From positions 62,001 to 126,000 of the forward strand of contig JAKCPI010005103.1 of the NCBI GenBank assembly GCA_023213315.1: a DNA stretch of 64,000 nt, written 5' to 3'. Positions within the stretch are counted from its first letter, which is position 1. Each line of letters starts with the position of its first letter. The translations under genes were made by a program, and so were the position numbers. Under the pieces are notes generated by a model, which did no database searches, was not told where the DNA came from, and saw only the letters and a program-made list of their open reading frames with translations. Below are positions 21,765 through 33,824 of the stretch, in pieces. This stretch comes from Euborellia annulipes (lineage: Eukaryota > Arthropoda > Insecta > Dermaptera > Anisolabididae).

Positions 21765-23172
21765 AGGAGTTGGCGCCAATTTTAGAGCCTCTATATTAAA
21801 TAAAAACCTCAATTCTGGATACGTTTCGGCTTTATTCTACTAAGGCCATCATCAGTCCCATTAGAGCTGGAAAGACATACATTAATATATAAAGATGACA
21901 GTTACAAAATACAAATAAAATATTTTATATAAAATATAAAAATCTCACAGTATTAATATATAGAGTTGTTATAATGGAATATTTTTTATATACATTAGTT
22001 GGTATATAAATAATTTCTATTTTGTATGCTTCCAGTTTTTAATACGTGTGTATACGTCTAAGTAACAATTTGATTTGATCAGATATTTCTTAAATTTACA
22101 AATATATTTTTCAATGAGATGGGATTATATCAATGACCCTTATTATTAGGACATTGCCTGAGGTGAGAAGCCGAAATAAATATTTATATAACATATTTGC
22201 GTTGTTATTATAGACAAGAAAATCCTATAATCCGGTCAAAAAGGTTAAAAGAATATTGCTTCTCTATGAAAAAAATAATTTAAAAAAAAAATTTTCCTTT
22301 TATATAAAAACTTTTTTTTAAAAAATAAAAACATATTTTTTTATTATATAAAAAAATATATATATATATATATATGCACACACCTATATTTTCAACAGAG
22401 CGTCATTGTTAGTCAAGAAAGAGAGATAAAAACCGCTTAGTCCGTCGCAGTCCGTCTGAAAATTTAGCGCCCTGCTTCCCATTGCCTTGACAAAACATTT
22501 TTCCGCAAACAGCCTTTTTGTAGTATTTTCTACTTGCATCAAGACTATGGCATTATCTAGATCGAAAGAATGATTTGTCATCGTGGCATGAGAGCAAAGG
22601 GCTGTGGACGTTTTTTTATTCTTAATATCTCGTCTGTGATCTCCCATCCTATCATAGACTCTCCTGGAAGATTGACCAACATACACGCTACATGGGGATG
22701 GACAATTTAAGCATTTAACCAAATAAATTATGTTGGATCGCCTATTCAGTGGAATCTTATCCTTGTTATTATACAAGAAAGATAAACTTTCTTGGGATTT
22801 AAGTGCAGTCTGCAAACCACAACCCCTAAAAACCTTTTGGATCTTTCTGAGATTCCAGGAACATGGCTAAGTGAAAAATATAAATTATTATTGATGGTGG
22901 GTGTGATCGTATTATTATTTTTCACGGATTTGAACTTTGTTCAAAGTGTCTTATTGCATAATTAATGCAATGTCTCGGATATGAGTTAGTATTTTATATA
23001 AAATATTTTATTTGTATTTTGTAACTGTCATCTTTATATATTAATGTATGTCTTTCCAGCTCTAATGGGATGATGATGGCCTTAGTAGAATAAAGCCGAA
23101 ACGTATCCAGAATTGAGAGTTTTATTTAATATAGAGGTCTAAAATTGGCTGCCAACTCCTCTGTCCTGTAGA
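21765..23172 (-). mobile_element. Penelope-like retroelement remnant between inverted ends
   Basis: Inverted repeats of roughly 190 bp (about 21765-21955 and 22985-23172) enclose a GIY-YIG coding piece. Each arm has the hammerhead-like layout GATGATGGCC...GCCGAAACGTA; the left arm's core, on the minus strand, is intact (CTGATGA). The reverse transcriptase is missing. Inverted terminal repeats with a C-terminal GIY-YIG nuclease are characteristic of Penelope-like elements. Confidence 0.82.
22384..22870 (-). pseudogene. GIY-YIG endonuclease end of a Penelope-like ORF
   Basis: C-terminal part of a Penelope-like polyprotein. This domain nicks target DNA for insertion of the element. From the Met at 22815 there are 143 residues: IIYL (29-32) and YVG (45-47) form the GIY-YIG pair. 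Cys35, Cys38 and Cys42 suggest the Penelope-type metal-binding insert. Arg51/Arg52, His60 and Glu105 sit where the catalytic Arg, His and Glu belong. The frame continues upstream of that Met (NLRKIQKVFRGCG), so the Met is internal. No reverse transcriptase domain precedes it; sequence above 22870 is non-coding up to the inverted repeat. The nuclease core itself is open and undamaged, but the element cannot be autonomous. This is a transposon fragment, not a host gene. Confidence 0.85.
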
Positions 23173-23545
23173 ACTGATATCTACAGCACCTTATCTATAT
23201 CAACATTGCTTTATTTAATGGAATATCTTTATTTGAGTTATAATTTGCATCCAACGTTACTTGATTTTAAAAAACATGTCTGTCTATCCATCAAAATCTC
23301 GATATCGAATTTTTTCGCAATACTTTCTCTATATAGCTATATATTTCATATATAGGATAAGAGAAAGTAAAAATGAAAAGATATTTGTCGGTATAAAAAG
23401 GAGCTCTCTCCATAGAGAAGGAGAGAAGGCTAAAAGGAAAATAGTTTCAATATTTTAATATATTTTAATTTTAAATTAATAGACTATAAACTCATTATTT
23501 GAAAAAAAAATTTCAGCCAAAATCTATTAATTAATCTATTAATTT
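23173..23545. repeat. Short family A end in gene-free sequence
   Basis: 23262-23373 is a minus-strand family A fragment: the end hairpin plus the TCGAGATTTTGATGG region. The remainder is AT-rich. Confidence 0.55.
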
Positions 23546-23641
23546 GGTATCCAAATGGCTTAAATAAAATCATCACACCTCCTGGGGTCCGAACCCGCGA
23601 CTTTTGGTATACGCTAACCCCTACGCCAAGCCCCGAGGGCT
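23546..23641 (-). repeat. SINE-1 head fragment
   Basis: Only the palindrome half, box B (GGGGTCCGAACCC) and the tRNA-like start (complement of GCCCCGAGGGC) remain. Confidence 0.65.
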
Positions 23642-25209
23642 TTTACACATGACATGGACCCTCCATCAAATTATATTTTTGTACTAAAATTAACCAACCG
23701 TCAAGCCAATCGAAACATCTACAAATAACATGTAAGGGTGGTCCATCACAGAATATTTTTTAGATCAATATATTATCTAGCAATACTTTGCTATATATTA
23801 TAGAATCGTTTAGAATGTACAGAGGCTCAGATTCCAAATTAAGGCATTGAATGCCTATTAAACTACTTCTATGTGTATATGCTCTAAATGTTAGGGGAGG
23901 GGGAGACAGACTTTCAAGGGTGTTTTGGTGATATCCATGGCCCCTTACTCCAAAATTACTTTTAATAAACACACTCTTTAAGTCTTTATTTGTGTAAGGG
24001 ATGTCAGGGATGAGAAAGTGGACAGGACGACAGATTCTTGTTTTATTAAAATCTCTAAATTTAAAATTCCACATCCTCCGGGGATTTCGACCTCAAATTC
24101 TCTTTTTTCCTTAAATCTTCCTAGAGGCAAGATAACTTTTTTTTTAAGTTTATCTTTACTGAATGCAAACTAAGTGAATTAAAGTTTTTTTTTTTTTTTA
24201 TTGACTCAAATATTCTCACTAGAATTTTTTAATGTTATAAATTTGAAAAAATAAAATTTGATTTTGTTTAGAAACTTTTTTAAAAGTTTAATCAATTAAT
24301 TACAATCTAATAGTAAAACATTACTGTGGTAATTATAGATGACATTTGGAGAGAGTTAATCTTGTCTGTTCAATTACATAAGCATGTACTTTTAAAAATA
24401 AATAAAACCTCGTCAGCCAAAGGCGATGTCATTTTTCGCGCACAGAAGTATACAGCTTATCAGCGCTTATCAAAAAACCAAGGGCTTATCGCCTGGTTTT
24501 ATGTCGGACACATTTGTTTGTTGTGTTTATAACGAATCACATTTTCCTCTAAGACATAATGCGTTATTTTTTATATTAAATTTTCGATACTGGAATATAA
24601 TATAAAAAATATATTATTCAACGTGTATTAAAAAAAGCATATAATCAAGATTATTATCAAATAATAAAATAGATAAAGCAAATCATTTTTAAAACCCCGT
24701 TATCTTTTCAAATAAACTTTTTTTTTTTTAACAAAATAGATATGAAATTACTTAAGATTCGCTGACGCATTTTACTCCTGAGATGTTGACGTTACTTTCT
24801 GTTTACTATTATCGTTTGTATTTGGTTTAGATCTTTTAGTTTGAGATCTTTAATTATAAGTTATTATTATTAGTATACTATTATGTTTTATTCCTGCAAA
24901 ACATTTCCCTCTCTGCTGGACATACTTCACATAAATAAATGCTACTGATTTCCATTTAATGGGAGTCAAAATCGATTGTTAATGAGATTCTATCTTCAAA
25001 ATTCGTTATCTTTCCATTAGGATAGAGTTGATATACGATTTTAAGAATACATATATTGTATAAAACAAATGTATTAAGCAAATACTGTATGAACTATAGA
25101 GGGGGGAGGCAAATAGACTTAAGCCTATATTCTCTTAAATCAGGCCTTGATCAAAAACCTTAAGTATTGATGTAAAAAAAAGTACAAGAGCTTCGTACTG
25201 CATGACAAA
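23642..25209. other. Gene-free sequence
   Basis: AT-rich, with a 104-codon minus-strand frame (23760-24074) of no recognised family. Nothing else seen. Confidence 0.5.
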
Positions 25210-25336
25210 CAGGGCTGTGCAAAATAATCGATTATTTACTGATTATTTTTCGTGGGATGAGACTCGTATACTAAAAAAGTTAAAAAAAAAAGTCAAAGGA
25301 TTTTTGCGAGAAAGAAAATGGTGGAAATTTTACTAA

Positions 25337-25371
<35 letters not shown>

Positions 25372-25416
25372 TAGGCCTATAATCTATTATTTTTTTTCCA
25401 TAATCGAACACCCCTA
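25210..25416. mobile_element. hAT-type MITE with long A tract
   Basis: Begins CAGGGCTGTGCAAAATAATC and ends ATAATCGAACACCCCTA. The flanks ATGACAAA and ATGACCGA agree at six of eight bases. A reversed relative lies at 43644-44025. Confidence 0.6.
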
Positions 25417-25436
25417 ATGACCGAACGGTACATAAC

Positions 25437-26099
25437 TTAAATATAAAATTTCAAGCCCTTTTCATTCTTGAGATATTTTTTTTCCCACATTTCTCAGACA
25501 AATAAACACATCTACTTTTCATCAAAATACCAACATCAAACTTTTGACACGATCTTATTAATATTTTCTTTCTATTTATTAACATATATAGGAAAGAGAA
25601 AGCAAAAATTAGAATAGGGCGCAGGATATTTTATTACAATTAATTACAGGTACTGGCTTTCTTTTTATATTTTTGGAAAAAGTACATCAGTAAAGTACTA
25701 GTACTCTTTGGCCGATTTTGATTAAAAGCTTATTTTTCCGGTCCCGGGGGTGTTTAACTTAAATATAAAATTTCAGCCTCATAGCTCAATTCCTTCATGC
25801 TTAAAATTGAACACACACCCACCCACCCACACACCCACACCCCCCTCCCCAAACCCCCTTTTTTGGGGTGGGGGGCCCCCCAAGAGGAAAAACCCAACAA
25901 CCCCTCCCCCCCATTTTCCCTTTTTTTTCCCCACACACCCACAGACAGACCATGTCGCGAAAACCACTTTTTTGGATTCAGGGGACCTCAAAACGTGAAG
26001 ATCCATCAAAATCTCGACAACGAATTTTTGACATGAATCCAATACTTTCTCTCTATATATATATATTACATATATACATAGGTAAGAGAAAGTAAAAAT
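25437..26099 (-). repeat. Two family A fragments in series
   Basis: 25437-25608 is a short diverged copy. 25672-26099 is a better one, running from TACTAGTACT to the end hairpin, with a C-rich expansion of its simple-repeat patch near 25810-25950. Long overlapping frames here are low-complexity artefacts. Confidence 0.7.
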
Positions 26100-26165
26100 A
26101 TAATAAAGCCCGAAACGTTGAAAATTTATCTGGAGTTTGTTGTTCATCAAATTTTGTCATTAAAT
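26100..26165 (+). repeat. Penelope-like end fragment
   Basis: GCCCGAAACGTTG followed by an AT-rich arm; its upstream half was lost where family A abuts. Confidence 0.35.
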
Positions 26166-26380
26166 GTAGCTCTGCTACCAAAATTATATCTCCTGACTTA
26201 GATAAATGGCATTTTTATGAATTCTCTTTTTATGATCCTCTCTTACCTCGGCTTTATTATCCGGCAATGAAGATGCCAAAAAGTTTTTAAGTCTTTTCAT
26301 TTTAATCAAATTAATTAAAAAGGATTTGTTCTTTTTGGCTTCTAAAATATTTAATTAATTTTACTATTTTTTTTTTTTTT

Positions 26381-27340
26381 TCTTTCTCTTCCTCTATATA
26401 TGTTAATATATATAGAGAGAGAAAGTATTGGATCAGTCAAAAATTCGATGTCGAGATTTTGATGGATATAATGTTTTGAGGTCCCCTGAGTCCAAAAAGT
26501 GGGTCCCGCAAATTGGTCTGTGTGTGTGTGTGTGTCTGTGTGTGTGGAACCATTTTTTTAGCATGAAGGAATTGAGCTACCGGATTGAAATTTTATATTT
26601 AACTTAGGTACCTTTGAAGAATCTCAAAATAAGCTTTTGAACAAAATCGGCCAAAAAGTACTAGTACTTTACTGATGTACTTTTCAGTTTTTTTCGATTT
26701 TCTCAAAATTCCCTCCAAGGATTTTTTTTAAAATTCATAAATGAACTATTTTTTAGATGCTCTTTAAAATGTATATTCTCATTTTGCCGTTGAAATCTTC
26801 TGAAGACCACTTTATCTTGTTCTTCATAGGAAAGATAGAAATGGTTGCCATGGTAACGAATTTAAATCTTTTTCTTTTTATTAGATTAAAATCAATTATT
26901 ATTTAAATTCCCATTTATTTTTATTTTATTTGTGTCTTTAAATGCTTAGGAGAAAACATATATATCTCTCTCTCTCACTTGCAAACATTATCGCCTGTCT
27001 CTCCGCCTTCTCTCATAGGCCTAATGTTAATTTTATAGGGATTTGTATGTTAATTTCGATTCAAAAGGGGGTCCCTTAGAACTTTAGGATTTAAAATTTT
27101 TTTTCCAATTCTTATGAAATTTTGTTATTACGATTCTATATTGTGTATAAATGTCCAAATATGAGATTAAAATTTTGAAAAATAACCATATTATTGAGAG
27201 TCAACATTTAAATGAAGTTTGAAACTAAGGTGTATCGGAAACTAAATATATCTCGACACAAAAAATCTGGGTGACAGACAGTGCGAACTTTCTCTTACCG
27301 AAGGGTAAGAGAAAGTTGTGTGGCATCACCAGATTTTTTT
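26381..27340 (+). repeat. Family A element with internal unrelated segment
   Basis: Complete ends (opening hairpin; closing hairpin from about 27259) with the usual body. About 26880-27230 is unlike other copies and probably a later insertion or replacement. Confidence 0.7.
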
Positions 27341-27682
27341 TGATAGTTTCTCTCACGAGTAAAAAATTAAACTATTAAAAAATAACAATGATTCTTTATT
27401 AAAAGTGTATAAACTTTTTTTGTCTCATTTGTACTTGAAACGCAATTGGCCTCGTATGACTCACAGCTCGCATCTAAGTTTGCCTGACATTCGAAACTCA
27501 CTGCTTTGACATCACAAACGGTCTTCTTATACTACTTACAACTCGCCATGCATCATTTATAAATTATTTACTAAATAAGCAAAAATGGATTTTAAACATA
27601 CATTAATACTTGGGGCTACTTTTTCGACTTCTGATGTCATTTATGCATTTATTTATTTAAATTAAATCAATAAAAGGAGATG
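27341..27682. other. Gene-free sequence
   Basis: AT-rich, nothing recognised. Confidence 0.55.
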
Positions 27683-27690
27683 TTGACAGC

Positions 27691-28086
27691 CATAGGCGCC
27701 GGAACTGGGGGGGGGCAAGGGTACATTGCCCCCCCCTGGCATCCTACGGGGGGGGGGCAGAGGGGGGGCAAAATTTCTTTTTTATTTCATTTATTTTTAA
27801 AAATGATATATTTTTACTTTTGAAAAATAAAATCTTCTAAATTAAAAAAAATTAAAAGAGTAAGAAATTCATTTTTTTCCAAATTTTTTCCAAAAATTTT
27901 TGATAAAATCACTACCAAATTTTTTAAAATTTTAATTTTATTAAAATTGTGATTTTATTTAAAATTTTTAAAGTTTTATAGTAGATTTGTTTTTGTTTTA
28001 TACTATTTAAACATATTAAATTATTTTAATTTTCTAAAAAAAATTTTTTTGCCCCTCCCTGATTCAAATTCGTTCCGGCGCCCCTG
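27691..28086. mobile_element. hAT-type MITE with perfect 8-bp duplication
   Basis: Ends CATAGGCGCCGGAAC and GTTCCGGCGCCCCTG are inverted repeats. TTGACAGC occurs at 27683-27690 and again at 28087-28094. G and C runs near the left end, AT-rich interior, no coding capacity. Confidence 0.85.
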
Positions 28087-28087
28087 T

Positions 28088-28200
28088 TGACAGCCAAACA
28101 GGATAGCCCCTATCGAATGAAAATCCCCTTACAAGAAAACCTTTCGGCTTTAATTAAGTACCGGTAATACCATGATCAGTTCTTATGAAGCGTTTCTCTA
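28088..28200 (-). repeat. Penelope-like single arm
   Basis: Shares CTATCGAAT, AACCTTTCGGCTTTAATTAA order with the palindrome at 16520. Confidence 0.45.
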
Positions 28201-28211
28201 ATCTCTAAAGT

Positions 28212-28260
28212 ACCGGTTCTCAACCCGTGGGCCGCGGGCTGATTGGACCTGTGCCGCGGA
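28212..28260 (+). mobile_element. hAT terminus fragment
   Basis: CGGTTCTCAACCCGTGGGCC is a common hAT-type end. No matching second end identified. Confidence 0.4.
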
Positions 28261-29868
28261 CGTCTAATTAAGATAAAAATTATTACTTAAAATTAAAGAG
28301 CCGATAAAAAGTCTTTCGACTTTTGTCAATTTTGAGTCTTTTTTTGAGATTTTCAAATACGACTTTTGCGACTTTTTTGACGCTTTTTTGTCTGTCAGAG
28401 ACTTTTTTTCAAATTTCTTAATATAATATGCTTTTTTTTTTTTTAATTTTGCATTTTGGGCCGAGGCCATTGAGTTTTTTTTTTCTTTTTTTAAATTTAT
28501 TTATGGTATTTTTCGGCCATTTAGAACCGGTCCCTATTTATTTCAATTGATTTGTATCCAAATCAATTAATATATAAGGTTTTAGAAATCCACCACCGGT
28601 TGCTTTCCACATTAAAGTAATTTATTTTGCAATGGCTTCTCATATTAAAATGTTATAATTTAAAATACGCTCCACAGTGGATATTTAAAAAAATTTCAAT
28701 TAATTTTTACTTTCTCTTATCTTAATATGCAAATTAGGGTGGTCCTGATCCATAGAGATCATATTTTTTCCATCGCCTTTGAACTTTGAGAATTTTCAAG
28801 AACCTCCTCTTAAAACTTTAAACATTTCCTTTGTTTTCGTCCACAAGGGACTAAATTAATTTCAAATTACAATAAAACTAGAAATTAATTATTTAGAATC
28901 TTTTATTGCTTGAAATTACCTCAAATAATACATAATTAATAGAACGAATAGAGATATATTAAATTGTTTCATCTGTCAAAGTTCCTCAGCATAAATCTGT
29001 TCATATTTCTTTTTCATTTCATATTTATTTGTCAATCGTATTTTTCAGTTCGATTATATAAAATTATATTTAACAAATATGTGAGTAGTCAAATCCGAAT
29101 TGAGGTTTTTTATTTATGAATATCAATATCTTATTCAAATGAATAGGTCTCGAAAATATTTAAACAAAATTATATATTTACAAGTTGTCCGAGTTATCAA
29201 AAGAAATTGTACAGTATTAAATATTTTTAAGGGAGGCGTGGTAACATAAAGTTTGCTCTAGAGAGCTCCTGCTTCTAAAGTTAAATTTTATTTAATGTTA
29301 AAAAAAAAAAATAATACACACCCGACTCTTTACTTGATCTAGTACAGAGAATGGTCCAATCTGTAAAAAAAATGAACTCTTTAAACATTTTGTTTTATAA
29401 TCATATTAGACTGTGACATTTGTAGGCCCGATTCTTTTTTTAAATAGATTAAATTGTGGACCCACATCTACATTCTAGTATAGCAATATCCGGCTAAAGA
29501 AATCGTTTAATATCTCCTTGGAATTTTTTTTTTATTGATTTTTAACGTTTCATTCTTCCAACACAAAAAAAAAAAAAAAAAAAAACGCTTTCAGCCTTGC
29601 CTAATCTTTTTCATCTTCATTGATATTCGATTTCTGATTCTTTGTTAAATCGCAGAAGAATCTGCTTATATATCAACTATCAAAGGAAATCTTATCTGAA
29701 AGGGACGTTTTCCTTTGGGATTACAAAGTCCAAATGAAATTTTCTTCTTTCTTGCCAATGGAACTATATAGATCAAGTTGAAATCATTAACAAGTTTATC
29801 GCTTCGAATGGAACTCCGTCCACATTATGATTCATTTCTCTTTCACAAATAAAAAGATTAGATTATAC
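28261..29868. other. Gene-free stretch with repeat scraps
   Basis: 28295-28420 contains AAAAAGTCTTTCGACTTTTG, also seen at 46246. 28505-28585 is a SINE-2 fragment (minus). 29216-29254 is a scrap of the hAT family at 11433. The rest is AT-rich. Confidence 0.45.
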
Positions 29869-30000
29869 TAGCCACCAGCCTTCGACGAAATTCGCTTAAC
29901 TCCGCAATCTTGTATATTTTTATATTTTTACTGTATATCTTTTGTAAACTTTTTAGCCCAATGGCCTCCGGCCAAACGGGCAAAATAAATAAAAAAAAAA
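29869..30000 (+). repeat. Probable LINE 3' tail
   Basis: GC-richer 3'-UTR-like sequence (CCACCAGCCTTCGACG..., AATGGCCTCCGGCC) ending in AAATAAATAAAA. Similar tails with AAATAAAT runs are at 49365-49432 (+) and 41703-41790 (-). No coding part remains, so the LINE type is not assignable. Confidence 0.35.
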
Positions 30001-31779
30001 AGAAAAGAATTAATTTAAATAAAGATGAATTGATGAATTTGTCGGAGATGTCTTCTGATACTACAAAAAAAAAAATTACTAATTATTTTTCTGATATTAG
30101 AGAATTTCTTGAATTTTCCCCCTCTTTAATACAGTAAATATTATTTTTCAAGTATCGCATTTCTATTTTTATTAGCATATTTATCATCTGATTAGCGTCA
30201 TAGACAATCTCCTCGCAACTCGATTGGTGTATTCTACTCATGGTTTCAGTTTACGTCTTTCTTCCTTAACTCTTGTATTACTCTCTTGACTCTCTTTGGT
30301 GTCAGTTTCTATCTTGATTTTTGTAATTCCTGTCACGCGTATCAAATGAGGATGGTTCATGGCAGCCGGCGTTTAGGTAAACCTTCCAAAAAACACCTTT
30401 AAAATTTAAAACTGACCGTGGAAATATTGTATATTCGAATTGAGCCATCAAGAAATATTCTTAAGAGTAATTTTTTTTTAATATTTTGATTTTAATTCTT
30501 TATTAAGTATTCAATTTCATGAGCTCATCCCCTCATTGTGTATAAAAAAGAAAGGAATACCTTTTTGAAATGAATTAGACACAATTTCTCAATTTCCATT
30601 TCCTCAATTATAAAATAAAAGTTTTTTACAATGCAGATTTATTTAATAGATAATTCAATTTTAATAAGATTTTTATATGATAAATTTAATTAAAACTTAT
30701 TAATTCTAAAGAGAGTTATTTAACCTTAAAATTAAAAAGGTCATATAATTAATTTGTCCATTGGGAAAGTTAGATATCCTCTTAAATAGAAATTTCATTT
30801 TATTCCTTTTTGTATTGATTTCACTCAATAGGTTTATTGTAAGATTATTTTATTATGTTGAACCCTATCTAGGCGCAAACAAGAATGGAATTACACCCTA
30901 ATTGGATTAATTTACTCTAAATGAAAGATTGAATCAAAATTGAATTACCTCTCATTACCGGACTTGATATACCCCTTTCCCTCGCAAAAAACGATCAAAT
31001 AATCAAAGAAATAATTAAATTTGGAAATGGATCTCTTCACCTCACAATATTACATTCGCTTCTTCGATTCTTTTTAGATTCTTTCTATATTAATTTCTAA
31101 TTTATATTGAAAAAGTAGAAAAAATGATCTTTTGATTTCTTTTTCTATCACTTAACTCCTTTACAAAGTTGCATTCTTCAAACATGGCATTCTCTAAGCT
31201 AGTGGTTTCCAAACTTTATGTCACCACGCCTCCCTTAAAAATATTTATTCGTATGACGCCCCCCCCCCCCTATTTTATAAAATAAAGGGAAGAGACCAAA
31301 AATATTATTTACACATTTTTTATTATTTCATAAGAAAATTTTCGCAACAAAATACTCATCTCACTCAGGTTCTATCCATTGTATTTCATAATTTATTTTT
31401 TCTAAATATTTTTAGCCAATAGTGAAAAAAAATTTGTCAATGTCTTCTAATCAAGGAAATAATAAAAAAAAAAAAAATTACATTAATTTCCTTTTTCTTT
31501 TGAAATTCATCTTCCTTCCTACCAGTAGCTTTCATATGACAGTAATCATTTGAATAAATTGAAAAAATATCCTTTTTATATTGTATGTATTTTTTTCATT
31601 AAAATATATGTCTACAATTTTTTTTATACTAATGGTAATGTTACTTCTATAAATATTCAAGTATTATTTTAATAAGTTTTTCCTTGCTATTTTTCTCTTG
31701 CATGTTTATGTTTAATCTCTCTCTCTGATCCTTTTGTTTGAAACGTCTATTTATTTTGAATGTTTGCATTTGTTTGCAG
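30001..31779. other. Intron sequence before the first srGAP exon
   Basis: Mostly AT-rich without structure. 31199-31290 is a minus-strand end fragment of the hAT family at 11433 (AGTGGTTTCCAAACTTTATG). Confidence 0.5.
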
Positions 31780-31963
31780 ACATCCGGGCCCAGCTTGGGG
31801 AACAATTACGATGTCTCGATGTTCGAATGGAGAACCAGGTTGCCCTTGTGGCAGAACTTCAGGACTTTTTCAGAAAACGTGCGGAAGTTGAACTCGATTA
31901 TAGCAAGGGGCTGGACAAATTAGCCAAAAGTCTCCAGCTCAGGCATAAGGAACAACGACAAAG
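31780..31963 (+). CDS. srGAP: srGAP exon, start of the F-BAR domain
   Basis: Internal coding exon of a SLIT-ROBO Rho GTPase-activating protein, a cytoplasmic adaptor that bends membrane through its F-BAR domain and switches off Rho-family GTPases in axon guidance and cell migration. The reading begins DIRAQLGEQLRCLDV, continues with LQDFFRKRAEVELDYSKGL, and ends KLAKSLQLRHKEQRQ. This matches the first F-BAR helices of the family, where vertebrate members have EIRAQL and LQDFFRKKAEIE. The acceptor is TTTGTTTGCAG ending at 31779, and the donor is AAG|GTAATC at 31964. The exon begins with the last two bases of a codon (phase 1 before it) and ends with two bases of a codon (phase 2 after it). The upstream open frame seen before 31780 is intronic read-through. 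RhoGAP and SH3 domains are expected downstream, outside the window. The family assignment is confident; the organism is inferred. Confidence 0.93.
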
Positions 31964-32201
31964 GTAATCATCGATTCTTTATTCACTGAATAATAGCAGC
32001 GGTTAGGGGTAGATCAGAATAATTTTTGGTTTATCGACAAATTGAATTTGGTCATATAGACTTATTATTATTATTATTTGACTCGTCCAGGGCGATAGAT
32101 TCCCTTCATAAGTATAGAGCGCCAACAATTAACAATTTTGTCTAGGGACAATGTTTGCGCACGTGAAACTCAAATATAAATAAGTCTTAAATATTGATAG
32201 C

Positions 32202-32343
32202 AAATGGCTTAAATAAGATTGCCTGGACCCCAAATACATATATATTCAAATATCGGTTATCGTCAAAAGTTATATGGCCTGAGTTTCCGAAAAGAGTGCG
32301 AGTGTGAATTAGAAAACAGTGTGCTTTTATTAAAAAAAAAATT
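32202..32343 (+). repeat. SINE-1, 3' half
   Basis: From AAATGGCTTAAATAAG through GAGTTTCCGAAAAGA to an A tract. Confidence 0.65.
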
Positions 32344-32381
32344 CTTAAATATTAACAATACTACTTTACAATAATATCTAT

Positions 32382-32914
32382 AAAAAAATCTGGTGTGACT
32401 GGTGCACAGAACACAACTTTCTCTTACGCTCGGTAATCGAAAATTGTGTTCTGTGCTTGCCACACCAGATTTTTCGTGTCGACATATATTTAGTTTCCGC
32501 GGACTATATTAGAATTCAAGATGTAAAATTTATAAGTATGTGAAAATATTTATATTTTTGTTATATTTTGTAACCATTTCTCTCATCTTCTCTCTGAAGT
32601 ACAAGATTTATGAATATAAAAAAAATCAGTAAAGTACTAGTACTTTTTGGCCGATTTCAATTAAAAAATTTTGACGCTCCGGGGAGGTTTCTAACTTAAA
32701 TATAAAATTTCAACCTCCTAGCTTTAAATGCTTTAAATTGAACCCAGACACACACACAGACAGACCATGTCGCGAAAACTACTTTTTTGGATCCAGGGGA
32801 CCTCAAAACGTGTATATCCATCAAAATCTCGACATCGAAATTTTGACATGAATCCAATACTTTCTCTATATATATGTATATTAACATATACATATAGGTA
32901 AGAGAAAGTAAAAA
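32382..32914 (-). repeat. Family A element with internal deletion
   Basis: Both end hairpins are present: TCTGGTGTGACTGGTG... at 32387 and the short one at 32860-32910. The middle is shorter than in the copy at 18345. Confidence 0.75.
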
Positions 32915-32951
32915 ATAGGCTATACTAAATAAATAAATTAATCATATAGAC

Positions 32952-33183
32952 CAATGTTTCCCAAACTGTGAGCCGCGGCGCCCCAGGGCGCCGTGACTGT
33001 TCTCTTGGGGCGCCATGAGGATTTTTTGAATATTGCAAAAAAATAGTATTCGCCTTTAATTGTTCGCTATTAGTCTAAAAATTGAAGTCAGGAGTTTTAT
33101 TTACTATTAGTAACATAAGGACGCCCCGGAAAAATTCTGATATAATAAGGGCGCTGAGAGCTGAAAAAGTTTGGGAACCCCTG
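32952..33183. mobile_element. hAT-type MITE
   Basis: Ends CAATGTTTCCCAAACT and AGTTTGGGAACCCCTG. The flanks ATATAGAC (32944-32951) and ATATATAC (33184-33191) differ at one base. Internal GGCGCC-rich inverted segments. Confidence 0.78.
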
Positions 33184-33824
33184 ATATATACTTTTGAATA
33201 ATTGTTTTAAAGGTCAAATAAATATTTTTAATAATACTTTGCTAGGCCTACACTATTAGCTGAGTATTTTTTTCCACAATATGCGTCTATAACTACTATT
33301 GTTGACTTTCTTTTCTTTACTTAAATAGCTTCTTTTAATAAAATACGTAGATCTATATCCCCTTAGGTGTTAGGTGTTAAAATTATGATAAAGAGAAGAA
33401 AATAATAAATTTTTTGTTAAATAAAATTTTAATTATCTACTTCCTCATTTTTTCGCTTCTACTTTTATCTCATTTTTCGTACTAATGTTTTCATCACAAA
33501 TGACTGCTTCATTACGTTAATTTTCTATTTTTTTTTTTTTTTTTTTTTTTTATTTATTTATATATATCCAACCAACACATCTACGAATACATGACCTTTT
33601 CCATGACCAGTTCATTGAATTAATTTGATAAAAATATTCGCATTTATAAAATCTAATCTAGTTACTCAGAAATATATATATTTTTTTAATCAATTAAAAA
33701 AACATTCATTAATCGAGTGTATTTGTTTTTAGTTAAGAACATTTGAATTATCAATTTATTAATATGTCTAAACATGGCTAGATCATAATATAATTTAGTA
33801 ATTACCTTTAATTCATGATCAATG
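33184..33824. other. Gene-free sequence
   Basis: AT-rich with a long T run near 33530. Confidence 0.55.

Noticed and set aside
23760..24074. 104-codon minus-strand frame
   Set aside because: No domain or family resemblance, no splice sites supporting an exon. Kept only as a note.
25750..26150. Overlapping Pro/Gly-rich frames on both strands
   Set aside because: They translate a C-rich expansion and CA repeat inside a family A copy.
29910..30137. 75-codon frame with MASGQTGKINKKKKK
   Set aside because: It starts inside a probable LINE 3' tail and A tract. No family.
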